Assembly (NCBI GenBank): GCA_011525755.1
Contig: WYBS01000088.1
Span: 1 to 64,000, forward strand
Direction: 5' to 3'
DNA: 64,000 nucleotides
Source of the DNA: Planctomycetaceae bacterium
GTDB taxonomy: Bacteria > Planctomycetota > PLA2
Below, piece after piece: positions 8,420 to 17,079 of this stretch (the first letter of the stretch is position 1; the number at the start of each line of letters is the position of its first letter). A program made the translations under genes and the position numbers. The notes beneath the pieces were generated by a model that was given only the letters and a program-made list of their open reading frames with translations, did no database searches and was not told the DNA's origin.

Positions 8420-8440
8420 GGCCGCCGGACGACGGCGGCC
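8420..8440. terminator. hairpin between convergent genes
   Basis: GGCCGCCG (8420-8427) pairs perfectly with CGGCGGCC (8433-8440) over a 5-nt loop, between the stops of the HEAT and tricorn genes. No U-tract is present. Confidence 0.45.
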
Positions 8441-8458
8441 CCCCGCGCCCCCCTCCTT

Positions 8459-11400
8459 CTACTTCAGCTCCGCGAGGAGCACCTCCACGGCCTTGTCGAG
8501 CTGCGGGTCGTCGCCCTTCGCCGCGGCCTCGGGATCCCCGAGCACGAGCACGTCCGGCTCGAGCTCGAGGTTCTCGAGGTATCTCCCGTCCTCCGTCACG
8601 AAACCGACCTGCGGGACGCCGAAGGTCGTGGCGCCATCGATCTGCCGCTCCCACCACACCGCCGTGCCCGTGCCGGCCACCGGCGCGCCCACGAGCTTCC
8701 CCACCCCGAGCTTCCGGAACACGTACGGGAAGATGTGGGCGTCGGAGTAGTTGCCCTCGCACTGGAGCACGACGACCGGCCGCGCCCAGCGCGCCCACGG
8801 CTCGCCGCCGAAGCTCCCGAGCTCCTTCCCGCGCGGGCGCAGCGTCAGGTACTCGCGGCCGGAGAGGAACGTCACGAGGTCGTCGTGGTTGTTCCCGCCG
8901 CCGTTGAAACGCGTGTCGAGGATGAGTCCCCTCTTGTCGCCGCAGCGGCCGAGCGTCTCCTTGAACACCTCGCGGAAGGCGTCGTCGTTCATCCCGCGCA
9001 TGTGCGCGTAGCCGAGCTTCCCGTTCGAGAGGCGCTCCACGCGCTCGCGGCACCGCGCGACCCATCGCTTGTAGAGGAGGTTCCTCTCCGCGCGCGGCGC
9101 GATCGGCCGCACGACCTCCTCGTAGGTCGTCGCGTCCGGCCGCCGGAAGCCGAGCCGCACGGGCTTCCCGGCCTTCCGGTCGAGGAGCGCGAAGTGCTCG
9201 ACCGCGGGACCGAGCTCCGTCCCGTCGATGTGCGTGAGCACGTCGCCCGCCCGGATCTTCGACCCGGCCTGCGCCGCCGGCCCGAGCGGGAGCGTCTCGG
9301 CGACGGTCAGCTGCTCGTCCGCGAAGAGGATCCCGAGCGCCGCCGTCTCGTCGCCCTCCTCGCCGCGCGGCCGGTAGCCGGCGCCCGTGTGCGAGGCGTT
9401 CAGCTCGCCCGCCAACTCGGACAGGAGCTCCGCGAAGTCATGGCCCGTCTCGACGTGCGGGAGGAACTGCGCGTAGTGCTGTCGCAGCCCGTCCCAGTCC
9501 GCGCCGTGCAGCTTCTCCTCGTAGAACTTCCCGCGCGCGAGGCGCCAGCAGTGCTCGAACACGTACGCCCGCTCCCCCGCGTCCGAGATCGTCATCTCCG
9601 CCGCGTACGGGACGGGCTTCGCCGCGCCGTCGAGCGGCAGCTTCGCGATCCCGCCCCGGTGCCGCCGCAGAAAGACCGCCTTGCCGTCCTTCGCGAAGGT
9701 CACGTCGCCCGGCTCGTCGTCGCCCCACTTCGAGAGCCTCTTCATCGAGCCCTCGCGCACGTCGGCGAGCCACACGTCCCACTTAGCCTCGACCTCCGCG
9801 AAGTACGCGAGCTTCTCTCCGTCCGGGGAAAGCGCGAACCCGCCGACCTTCGACGACTGGTGGGTGAGGCGCCGCGTCCGCTCCTCGCGGCCAAGGAACT
9901 CGATCTTCAGGGGGTCCGGGGGCACGGGCTGCTTCTTCTCCTCGGCCTCCTCGGGCTCCTCGCCCTGCTCCCCCTTGCCCCCCTTGCCCCCCTTCTTCCC
10001 CTTGCTGCCCTTCTCCTTCCAGCGCTCGTACTCCTCGTCGCTCATGTGCGACCGGTCGTGCGCCTCCTGCGTGAGGTCCATCGCGAGGAGGTCCGCCTCC
10101 GACTCCCAGCTCCCGTGGGCGCGGCGGCCGAAGCGGTTCGAGGCGAAGAGGATCGCGGTGCCGTCCGCGCTCCACTGCGGCGCCCACTCCTCGTAGCCAG
10201 AGACCGTCATGTCGGTGAGCGCGCCGGTCGCGACCTCGACGACCGCGATGTCGTAGATCCACCGGCCCTGCTGGATCACGCCGCAGGCGATCCAGCGCGA
10301 GTCCGGCGACCAGGCGAAGCGCACGTCGCCGTCCTCGTAGGAGTAGTTGCGCGCGGCGGGCACGAGCGCGCGGCTCTGCCCCGTGGCGGGGTCGAGGAGC
10401 GCGATCTCGTCGCGGTTGCGGACGTAGGCGAGCAGCTTCCCGTCCGGGCTCGGGAGCGGCTGGAACTCCTCGTCCGGCGTGTGGAGCACGGGCGTCTCCT
10501 TCACGAGCGTCGAGCGGAAGAAGCGCTCCTCCTCCGGGCGCTGCAGCGTCGCCGCGTAGACGTTCCAGGAGCCGTCGCGCTCGCCCGCGTAGTAGAGGGT
10601 CTTGCCGTCCGGCGCCCAGGAGAGGCTCCGTTCCTGCTCGGGCGTGGAGGTGATCCGCTTCGTCGTGCCGTGCTCGACCGACGCGACGAAGACCTCGCCG
10701 CGCACGACGAACGCGATCTCCTCCTCGTCGGGCGACACGGCGAGCTCGGTCGCGCCGTCGCGGAGGACCTCGACGCGCGTGGGGTTCGTGCGCTCGCCGG
10801 CGGCGACGGTGATCCGGAGCCCGCGCGGGTCGCGACCGGCGCGCTTCGTCCAGATCGTCCCGTCGTACGCGTAGCAGAGCGTTCCGTCGCCGGCCGCGGT
10901 GAGGAACCGGACCGGGTGCGGGCCGTGCCGCGTCACCTGCTCCGGCGCGCCGCTGCCGTCGGCGGGCCGCGACCACACGTTGAAGCTGCCGGACGCCTCG
11001 CTCAGGTAGTGGATCGTCTTCCCGTCGGGCGACCAGGCGGGATCGCGATCCTCGCCCGCGAAGTCGGTGAGGCGGCGGTGCCTGCCTCCGCTCGTCACCC
11101 AGACGTCGCGCGCGACCGACGAGGTGTGGTGCTTCCGCCACTGGTTCTCGAACCCCTTGAGGTCGGTGTAAGCAAGCGCGGTCCCGTCGGGGCTCGGACG
11201 CGCGCCGAGCGCGGGGGTCGTCAGCTCGAGCCGCGGCCGCCCGCCCTCGGCGGGGACGGAGTGAAGCTCCGGGAACCAGAGGGCCGCGAGGAGCGCTCCC
11301 GGCGCATCGTGGCGCGCGGCGCTGAAGAGGACGCGCTTCCCGTCGGGCGTGAAGCTCACGGGCGTGTCGTGCCCGCTGTGCGCCGTGAGCCGGCGCGCGG

Positions 11401-11686
11401 GGCCGCCCGCCGCGGCGACGACGAAGACGTCGAAGTTGCCGTGGCGGTCCGAGGCGAACGCGATCGTCCGCCCGTCCGGCGACCAGACGGGCCAGCTCTC
11501 GTGCGCCACGTGGCTCGTGAGCAGCCGCGCCTCGCCGCCGTCCGCGGAGCAGAGCCAGAGATCGCCCCGGTAGGAGAAGGCGATCGTCGTGCCGTCGGGG
11601 GAGATCGCCGGGTAGCGGAGCCAGCGCGCCTCCTCGGCGCCCGCGGCCGCGGCGAGAAGGAGGAGAGTGGTGAGGGCAGCTCGCAT
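8459..11686 (-). CDS. tricorn-type protease, exported
   Basis: 1075 residues with a signal peptide (LTTLLLLAAAAGAEEA). Residues about 20-540 are WD40/TolB-like propeller repeats with recurring SPDGxxIAF and GGxxRRLT units; a second propeller follows. A PDZ-like segment (GSKIRAGDVLTHIDGTELG, about 810-830) precedes the peptidase domain. Candidate catalytic residues are His in LNASHTGAGY (about 763) and Ser in CEGNYSDAHIFP (about 980), matching the His and nucleophile Ser positions of tricorn. It probably degrades peptides in the periplasm. Odd feature: a Lys/Gly/Glu low-complexity insert around residues 555-585 between the propellers. ATG 11686 follows a TACGCTATCC stretch. Confidence 0.88.
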   Translation of the reverse strand: MRAALTTLLLLAAAAGAEEARWLRYPAISPDGTTIAFSYRGDLWLCSADGGEARLLTSHVAHESWPVWSPDGRTIAFASDRHGNFDVFVVAAAGGPARRLTAHSGHDTPVSFTPDGKRVLFSAARHDAPGALLAALWFPELHSVPAEGGRPRLELTTPALGARPSPDGTALAYTDLKGFENQWRKHHTSSVARDVWVTSGGRHRRLTDFAGEDRDPAWSPDGKTIHYLSEASGSFNVWSRPADGSGAPEQVTRHGPHPVRFLTAAGDGTLCYAYDGTIWTKRAGRDPRGLRITVAAGERTNPTRVEVLRDGATELAVSPDEEEIAFVVRGEVFVASVEHGTTKRITSTPEQERSLSWAPDGKTLYYAGERDGSWNVYAATLQRPEEERFFRSTLVKETPVLHTPDEEFQPLPSPDGKLLAYVRNRDEIALLDPATGQSRALVPAARNYSYEDGDVRFAWSPDSRWIACGVIQQGRWIYDIAVVEVATGALTDMTVSGYEEWAPQWSADGTAILFASNRFGRRAHGSWESEADLLAMDLTQEAHDRSHMSDEEYERWKEKGSKGKKGGKGGKGEQGEEPEEAEEKKQPVPPDPLKIEFLGREERTRRLTHQSSKVGGFALSPDGEKLAYFAEVEAKWDVWLADVREGSMKRLSKWGDDEPGDVTFAKDGKAVFLRRHRGGIAKLPLDGAAKPVPYAAEMTISDAGERAYVFEHCWRLARGKFYEEKLHGADWDGLRQHYAQFLPHVETGHDFAELLSELAGELNASHTGAGYRPRGEEGDETAALGILFADEQLTVAETLPLGPAAQAGSKIRAGDVLTHIDGTELGPAVEHFALLDRKAGKPVRLGFRRPDATTYEEVVRPIAPRAERNLLYKRWVARCRERVERLSNGKLGYAHMRGMNDDAFREVFKETLGRCGDKRGLILDTRFNGGGNNHDDLVTFLSGREYLTLRPRGKELGSFGGEPWARWARPVVVLQCEGNYSDAHIFPYVFRKLGVGKLVGAPVAGTGTAVWWERQIDGATTFGVPQVGFVTEDGRYLENLELEPDVLVLGDPEAAAKGDDPQLDKAVEVLLAELK

Positions 11687-11939
11687 GGGAACCGGATAGC
11701 GTACCCGCTGGCTACGCGCGAAGGGCCCCCGAAGCCCCCCCGAATCCGCCCGGGGTCCGAGCTCCTTCGTGTTGGGACCGCAGGTCGGCGGCCCCGCTGT
11801 CGATCATCGTGGCTTACCTGTCGATGCCCTCCCTTTTCCCTCGGAGCGAAGCATCTGCCGCTCGGACCCGCCGTGGAGCGGGCCGGTATCGCGAGGATAC
11901 GGGGAGGTCCGACAGTTTCGCGGGGGACTCGAAGGCGGG
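11687..11939. other. intergenic region
   Basis: Upstream region of the tricorn gene and downstream of a lipoprotein gene. It holds one G-tract motif copy (minus strand, 11726-11741) and otherwise no ORF with host codon use. I see no further structure. Confidence 0.4.
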
Positions 11940-12707
11940 TCAGCGCGCGCCGAAGGAGACGAGATCGATCCGGCCGGTCGGGCTCTCCTCGGAGACGAGG
12001 CCCACGCCGGGCGCGTAGAGGATCCGGTCCATGTCCTCGGGGTCCTCCGCGTTCGTCTCCTCGACCTCCGCGCACCCCTGGAACACGCCCGCGGGGACCG
12101 TCGCCGTCGCGTCCACGGTGAGGACGGTGAACACGTCCGTGCCGCCGTCCTGCCCGTCCGCGACGAACGTGTCCCCCGCCTGCGGGTCCGCGGAGAGGCA
12201 CATCCACGGCAGCGCGCCGTCCACCCCCGCCTCCCACGAGTCCTCGGTGATGACGGGTGTGCCGTCCCCGAACTCGATCGACTGCTCGCCGAACCGCCAG
12301 AGGTTGCCAACCGTATCCTGCGCGAGGTAGTGCGTCGTCAGCTCGACCAGCTCGCCGTCGAGGAAGACCTGCTCCTGGACCGCGGTGCAAGGCGCGCCGA
12401 GGATCATGTGCGCCCCGTCGAGGACCCTGACCTCCTCGCGCTTCGGGATGCCCTCCTCGTGGCCGGCGTAGGACCATGTGGTCCCGGGCACGAGCGGCAT
12501 GAAGGAGTGCTCGATCCCGCCGACGAACGTCGTCGGCAAGGTGACGGGAGGGGGCTCCGGGGGCACGGGCAGCTCCTCCGCGTCCGGCTCCTCGCCGGGG
12601 AGCTCGGGCGCGGGAGCTTCCCCGAGCGCCGGGTCGTCGGCGCCTGGGCCGTCCTGAGCGCAGCCGAGGAGCAGGAACACGGAAGAGGCGATCGTCAGGA
12701 ACTTCAC
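11940..12707 (-). CDS. hypothetical lipoprotein
   Basis: 255 residues with a clear lipoprotein signal (lipobox LLLGC, Cys 16), then an acidic Pro/Glu-rich linker (about 17-58) and a globular domain with alternating strands (HSFMPLVPGTTWSYAG...). That opening resembles proteins that measure or bind something at the membrane surface, but I cannot name the family. The start is GTG 12707, fixed by a strong Shine-Dalgarno (AAGGAGG, 12711-12717); SD-preceded starts are uncommon here. It lies 17 nt downstream of the histidine kinase gene, so it may be co-transcribed with the two-component system. Confidence 0.72.
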   Translation of the reverse strand: MKFLTIASSVFLLLGCAQDGPGADDPALGEAPAPELPGEEPDAEELPVPPEPPPVTLPTTFVGGIEHSFMPLVPGTTWSYAGHEEGIPKREEVRVLDGAHMILGAPCTAVQEQVFLDGELVELTTHYLAQDTVGNLWRFGEQSIEFGDGTPVITEDSWEAGVDGALPWMCLSADPQAGDTFVADGQDGGTDVFTVLTVDATATVPAGVFQGCAEVEETNAEDPEDMDRILYAPGVGLVSEESPTGRIDLVSFGAR

Positions 12708-12724
12708 GGTTCCTCCTTCTTGCT

Positions 12725-14194
12725 CTACTCCGTACGCGGTTCAGGATAAGCCACGAACCTTTGGAGAACCTTAGGTTCCTCGCCAGGCGTCGCGAGACTC
12801 CCGCAAAGGCGGGCCCGGAAGAGGCCACCCTCGTGCCGGAACGAGACTTCGAGGCCGAGGAGCTGCGCGAGGGCCGTCACGAGCGAGAGGCCGAGGCCCG
12901 AGTGGCCCTCGGGCGACCGGGCCCGGTCCTTCCGCCAGAAGGGCTCGGCGAGGCTTCGCATGTCCTCCTCGGTCAGCGGCTCGGCGGGGTTCCTGACCTC
13001 GAGGCTGAACCGAGCGTCCAATGCCTCCGCGACGCACCGCACCGGGCCACCCGGGGCGGCGTAGGCGACCGCGTTGTCGAGGAGGTTCGCGACGATGAGG
13101 GAGAGCTTGCCGGGGTCCGAGTCCACGACCAGGTCCTCCGGGATCTCGATCTCGACGCGGTCCGCGCCAGGCAGCGACCGCACGAGCGGCGCGAGCCGCA
13201 CGGGGCGCCGCTGCGCCTTCTCCACGCCCGCGTGGCAGCGCGCGAGCAGCAGCAGGTCGACGACCACGCGCTCCATCCTGCCCGCGATGTCGTGGACGTC
13301 GGTGAAGAAGCGGCGGGTCGAGGCGAGGTCCTCGGGCCACCTGCCGCCGACCTCCGCGAGCGAGCGCAGCTCCGCGATCGGCGTCCGCAGCTCGTGCGCG
13401 ACGTGGCTCGCGAAGCGGCGCTCCCGCTCGAACGACGCCTCGAGGCGCGCGAGCAGCGCGTTCAGCTGCTGCACGATCGGCGCGAGCTCGGAGGGGGCTC
13501 CGGGCGCCGCCACGCGCGCGCCGAGGTTCTCCGCATCGAGCGCCCGCACCTGCGCGGAGATCGCGCGGATCGGCCGGAGCCCCGACGTGACGGCGAGGCC
13601 CACGAGCAGCCCGGCGAGGAGCGCCGCCGCCGCGCCCGCGCCGACGATCGCGAGCCGGGTCGACGCGATGAGCGAATCGAGCCGCTCGCGGCTCCTCGCC
13701 ACGACGAGCACGAAGAAGTAGTCCACGGGGTACGCGGCCACCGCAGGCTCCTCGTCCGCCTGGTCGGCGAGGTCGGGTCCGGGGACGAACGAGAGCTGCA
13801 CCGAGCGGCCGGGCCTGCCGTCGGGCAGCGTCATGTCGCGGAAGGAGGGCGCCCGCGAGAGCGACTCCGTGCGCGCGAGATCGACGCCCGCGGGCAGGCT
13901 CCCGGAGCGCCCGTTCGGCAGCACCTTCCCGTCGTGGAGCCAGATCTGGAAGTAGGCGGCGTCCGCCTTCCGCTCGAAGTGCGGCATCGCGTCCGTCGGG
14001 TACTCGAACTCGACGAGACCGTCCTCGATCGCGATCAGCGAACGGAGGCCGCGCGTCTCTGCGAGCAGCGCGGCGTCGAACTCCTCGGTCACCGCCGTGC
14101 CCGCGATGTCCTCCACGCAGAGGAGCGTCGCCGCGATCACCGCGACGAACGCGGCCGACAGGAGCAGCATGAGGCGGCGACGGATGGATCCCAC
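12725..14194 (-). CDS. sensor histidine kinase
   Basis: 489 residues. Two membrane helices (about 8-27 and 182-207) enclose a periplasmic sensor domain. A HAMP segment (LRPIRAISAQVRALDAENLG) follows, then the HisKA H-box SHVAHELRTPIAELR with the phospho-acceptor His near residue 266, the N-box LLDNAVAYA and the G-box GHSGLGLSLV. The start is GTG 14194, 7 nt after the response regulator stop, so the two genes form an operon. Signal unknown. Near the 3' end the sequence GAACCTTAGGTTC (12766-12778) is a short palindrome inside the coding region. Confidence 0.88.
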   Translation of the reverse strand: MGSIRRRLMLLLSAAFVAVIAATLLCVEDIAGTAVTEEFDAALLAETRGLRSLIAIEDGLVEFEYPTDAMPHFERKADAAYFQIWLHDGKVLPNGRSGSLPAGVDLARTESLSRAPSFRDMTLPDGRPGRSVQLSFVPGPDLADQADEEPAVAAYPVDYFFVLVVARSRERLDSLIASTRLAIVGAGAAAALLAGLLVGLAVTSGLRPIRAISAQVRALDAENLGARVAAPGAPSELAPIVQQLNALLARLEASFERERRFASHVAHELRTPIAELRSLAEVGGRWPEDLASTRRFFTDVHDIAGRMERVVVDLLLLARCHAGVEKAQRRPVRLAPLVRSLPGADRVEIEIPEDLVVDSDPGKLSLIVANLLDNAVAYAAPGGPVRCVAEALDARFSLEVRNPAEPLTEEDMRSLAEPFWRKDRARSPEGHSGLGLSLVTALAQLLGLEVSFRHEGGLFRARLCGSLATPGEEPKVLQRFVAYPEPRTE

Positions 14195-14201
14195 GATGTC
14201 C

Positions 14202-14864
14202 CTAGTCGATCAGGTACCCGTGCCCCCGGCGCGTCTGGATGAGCTCGGTCGCCCCGTGGTGCAGCTTCTTCCGGAGCTGGTGGACGAGCACCTCGACCGC
14301 GTTCTCCGTGGCGGCGCCGTCGCCGGCGTAGAGGTGGTCGAGGAGCTCCGACTTCGACACCACGCGCCCGCGCCGCGCGGCGAGGTACTCGAGGACCGCG
14401 TACTCCTGCGGCGTGAGCGGGATCTCCTCGGTGCCGCGGGCGACGGCCCGGCGGGCGGTGTCGACCTTCACGGCGCCGACCCGGTGCACGGGGTCCTTCG
14501 CGTCGAACTTGCGCCGCACAAGCGCGCGGATCCGCGCCACGAGCTCCTCGAACGCGAAGGGCTTCGTCAGGTAGTCGTCCGCGCCGAGGTGCAGCCCCTC
14601 GACGCGCTCCTCCACCTGGTCCTTCGCCGAGAGGATGAGCACGTGCGTGCCGCAACCGGACGCGCGGAGCCGCTTCAGCACGTCGAGCCCGTCGAGCTTC
14701 GGGAGCATGAGGTCGAGGACGATCACGTCGTAGACGCCGTGCCGCGCGTACGAGAGCCCCTCCTCCCCGTCCCCCACCACGTCCACGGCGAAGCCCGAGC
14801 TCTTGAGGCCGTGGAGCAGCGAGCGCTGCAGCCGCTCCGAGTCCTCGATGACCAGTACCTTCAT
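14202..14864 (-). CDS. OmpR-family response regulator
   Basis: 220 residues. The receiver domain has the acidic pair IEDSE, phospho-acceptor Asp51 in VIVLDLMLPKLDG, a Ser in ILSAKD and Lys in LTKPF. The C-terminal winged-helix DNA-binding domain includes LTPQEYAVLEYLAARRGRVVS and NAVEVLVHQLRKKL, typical of OmpR/PhoB. ATG 14864 is chosen because the receiver begins there; a 16-residue upstream extension in frame is not conserved-looking. It is the first gene of the pair with the histidine kinase. Confidence 0.9.
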   Translation of the reverse strand: MKVLVIEDSERLQRSLLHGLKSSGFAVDVVGDGEEGLSYARHGVYDVIVLDLMLPKLDGLDVLKRLRASGCGTHVLILSAKDQVEERVEGLHLGADDYLTKPFAFEELVARIRALVRRKFDAKDPVHRVGAVKVDTARRAVARGTEEIPLTPQEYAVLEYLAARRGRVVSKSELLDHLYAGDGAATENAVEVLVHQLRKKLHHGATELIQTRRGHGYLID

Positions 14865-15192
14865 CGTTCCGCCGCCGCGCCACGGTTCCCGCGGCCCTGC
14901 CCATTCTCGCACTTCGTTCTTTGGAATCCCTTACGAAGCCGGGCCGGCATTCTCCTTTCGAGCCGCGCGCGTTCGCGTGCGGTCACGTGGAGTTCGGAGG
15001 TCTTCCGCTCAGGCGCGTGGACTCGGGAGGTGCCGGCCCGGGAGTTCACACGGGCACCCTACGATCCCCGCCTTAGCGGAGCCTTATCCGCCGCGATTCG
15101 GGGGGGGCGCGGGGGGCCCCGCCTCCGCCGGGGGCTTCGGCGGCAGGCCCGCTCCGACGGAGCCGCGGCGAGGCAGGCCCTAGAATGCCCGC
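14865..15192. other. divergent intergenic region
   Basis: 328 nt between the response regulator and formyltransferase genes. It contains a G/C-tract stretch at about 15098-15140 related to the dispersed G-tract motif, and TAGAAT (15181-15186) ending 6 nt before the GTG at 15193. No ORF with normal codon use is present. Confidence 0.4.
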
Positions 15193-16050
15193 GTGAACGT
15201 CGTGTTCGTCCTCTCGGACTACGTCCTCCACAACCGGATCGTCTCCGACTACGTCCTGGCGCGTCCGCAGGACCGCGTCTCGATCGTGAAGGTGCCGCTC
15301 GTCCTCAAGGGGAGGGGCCGCGTCGAGACCGCGCGCCGGATCGCGCCGCAGCTCTCGCGCCGATTCCTCCTCGGGAAGGTCCTCGAGGCGCTCGTGCTCG
15401 CGGCGATCACGTTCGTCCCGAAGATCCTCCGGCGCGGCGCGGTCTTCCGCCGGCTCCGCTCGATCGCGCGGCGCCACCGGCTGCCGTTCCTCAAGACGGG
15501 CAACGTGATGTCGGAGGAGGCGCTCGCGTTCGTGCGCGCGCGGGAGCCGGACCTCGTGGTCACGCTCTTCCACCAGATCGTGAAGCGCCCGCTCCTCGAC
15601 CTGCCGCGCAGGGGCGTCGTGAACATCCACCCCGGGCTCCTGCCGGAGTTCCGCGGGATCCAGCCCTACTTCTGGGAGCTCGCCCTCGGACACGGGCGCG
15701 CGGGCCCGACGCTCCACCTGATCGAGGACGAGACCATCGACACCGGACGCGTCCTCGCGAGCGGCGCCTACGCGACGTGGCCGGGCATGTCGGTCCAGCT
15801 CAACTACTACCTGACGGCGCAGGTCGCCGCGCGCCTGCTGCCCGCGTGCGCGGAGCAGATCGAGCAGGGCCGCGCCGCGCCGGTCGGCCAGCCGGACGGC
15901 GGCGCCTACCACCGGTGGCCCGACAGCGCGGCCTTCGACAGGCTCGAGGCGGCGGGCCACTCCCTCTTCTCCTGGAGAGACATGTGGGGCATCCTCTCGG
16001 GCCGCTTCGACGCCTTCGCCGCGGAGGAGGCCCCCTCCGCCGCCGCCTGA
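15193..16050 (+). CDS. formyltransferase-family protein
   Basis: 285 residues related to the Formyl_trans_N fold (methionyl-tRNA, GAR and sugar-nucleotide formyltransferases). The diagnostic stretch is VNIHPGLLPEFRGIQPYFWE, with the Asn and His of the catalytic N-x-H motif, followed by LHLIEDETIDTGRVLASG, where the family's catalytic Asp is expected. There is no C-terminal tRNA-binding domain like that of Fmt, so a small-molecule or sugar amine substrate is more likely; 10-formyl-THF would be the donor. The start is GTG 15193, with TAGAAT 6 nt upstream and no Shine-Dalgarno. Confidence 0.8.
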   Translation: MNVVFVLSDYVLHNRIVSDYVLARPQDRVSIVKVPLVLKGRGRVETARRIAPQLSRRFLLGKVLEALVLAAITFVPKILRRGAVFRRLRSIARRHRLPFLKTGNVMSEEALAFVRAREPDLVVTLFHQIVKRPLLDLPRRGVVNIHPGLLPEFRGIQPYFWELALGHGRAGPTLHLIEDETIDTGRVLASGAYATWPGMSVQLNYYLTAQVAARLLPACAEQIEQGRAAPVGQPDGGAYHRWPDSAAFDRLEAAGHSLFSWRDMWGILSGRFDAFAAEEAPSAAA

Positions 16051-16055
16051 GACGC

Positions 16056-16061
16056 TACAAT
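16056..16061 (+). promoter_or_regulatory. putative -10 element (TACAAT)
   Basis: TACAAT ends 7 nt before ATG 16069. It overlaps an in-frame ATG at 16060, which argues for 16069 as the true start. Confidence 0.45.
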
Positions 16062-16068
16062 GCCAGCC

Positions 16069-17079
16069 ATGCGGCGGGGTTGGGGACTGGTGCTTCTCGC
16101 GGGAGCCGTCCTCGCGGGCGACCCGTTCGGCGGCTCGATCACGGGCGGCAAGGCGAAGGAGCTCGTGGACCGCGGCGCTCCGCTCCTCAAGGAGGCGGAC
16201 GACATCTTCAAGCGCTCCTACGTCCTCGAGGAGGGGACCGTCGAGGAGCGCGAGGCCGCGGTCAGGAAGGCGGTCTCGCTCTTCGACCAGGGGACCGGGC
16301 TCCTCCAGCAGGCGCTCGAGATCGAGGAGGACGCGGCGGTCAACGCGCAGATCGTCCACGCGGCGCGAAAGCTCGCGAAGCTGCGCGCATGGCTCTTCCA
16401 CCTCGAGATGGCGCGGAAGGCGAAGGACCGGCCGCCGCCGCAGGCGGAGCCGGCGGAGCCCGAGGCCGCGACCCCCGCGGCGAGCCCGGAGCCGGTGCCG
16501 AAGACGAGGCCCGAGGAGAAGCCCCCTCCCCCCGCGCCCCCCTCCTTCCCCGCGGGAGGCCCGCCCGCATCGCCCGCGGACGTGGCGCTTCCCGAGGCGC
16601 CGTACGACGACGCCGAGGACAAGAAGGACCTGGCCGCGATCCACGCGCGCATCCAGGACTACTACCAGTCGTTCCGCCCGGAGAAGCTCGTCTTCCGCCA
16701 CCGCGTCTGCCAGGGCAAGGGGAAGCTCGGCGGCGGCGCCCTTTGCGAGGAGTGCGGAGGCACCGGCAAGGCGATCAACCTCCACCATTTCCGGAAGGTC
16801 TTCTGGACGGCCTACACGCCGCTTCTCCGCGACGCGCAGGGGGCTCCGGGGGCGCTCGCCGCGTTCTACGAGCACGCGCGGAAGGATCCGGCGGCGCTCG
16901 GGCCCGTCGTCAAGGCGTGCAAGGTCACGGACATCGACTACCACGGCGTGTGGGCGCGCGCGAAGGTGCAGCTCTCGACCGCCGCGGGCAGCGAGGAACG
17001 CGCGATCACGCTGGTCGGGATCGGGAGCACGTGGTTCTTCTACCAGCCGTCCACGGACCGGGAGCTGATCGAACGATGA
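16069..17079 (+). CDS. exported protein with CxxCxGxG-type zinc-finger half-site
   Basis: 336 residues. Signal peptide (RRGWGLVLLAGAVLAG), a helical segment, a long Pro/Glu/Ala-rich linker (about 125-175), then a compact C-terminal domain. The domain carries RVCQGKGKLGGGALCEECGG, which resembles one half of the DnaJ-type Cys/Gly zinc finger with three Cys visible, next to an alpha/beta region ending in STWFFYQPS. Function unknown. Its ATGA stop-start overlap with the next gene suggests translational coupling and a joint role in the periplasm. A G-tract motif copy (16839-16853) encodes the QGAPGAL loop. Confidence 0.72.
   Translation: MRRGWGLVLLAGAVLAGDPFGGSITGGKAKELVDRGAPLLKEADDIFKRSYVLEEGTVEEREAAVRKAVSLFDQGTGLLQQALEIEEDAAVNAQIVHAARKLAKLRAWLFHLEMARKAKDRPPPQAEPAEPEAATPAASPEPVPKTRPEEKPPPPAPPSFPAGGPPASPADVALPEAPYDDAEDKKDLAAIHARIQDYYQSFRPEKLVFRHRVCQGKGKLGGGALCEECGGTGKAINLHHFRKVFWTAYTPLLRDAQGAPGALAAFYEHARKDPAALGPVVKACKVTDIDYHGVWARAKVQLSTAAGSEERAITLVGIGSTWFFYQPSTDRELIER

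Noticed and set aside
8735-12121. A long plus-strand ORF opposite the tricorn gene
   Set aside because: Same antisense artefact; the minus strand encodes a full tricorn protease with signal peptide and catalytic residues.
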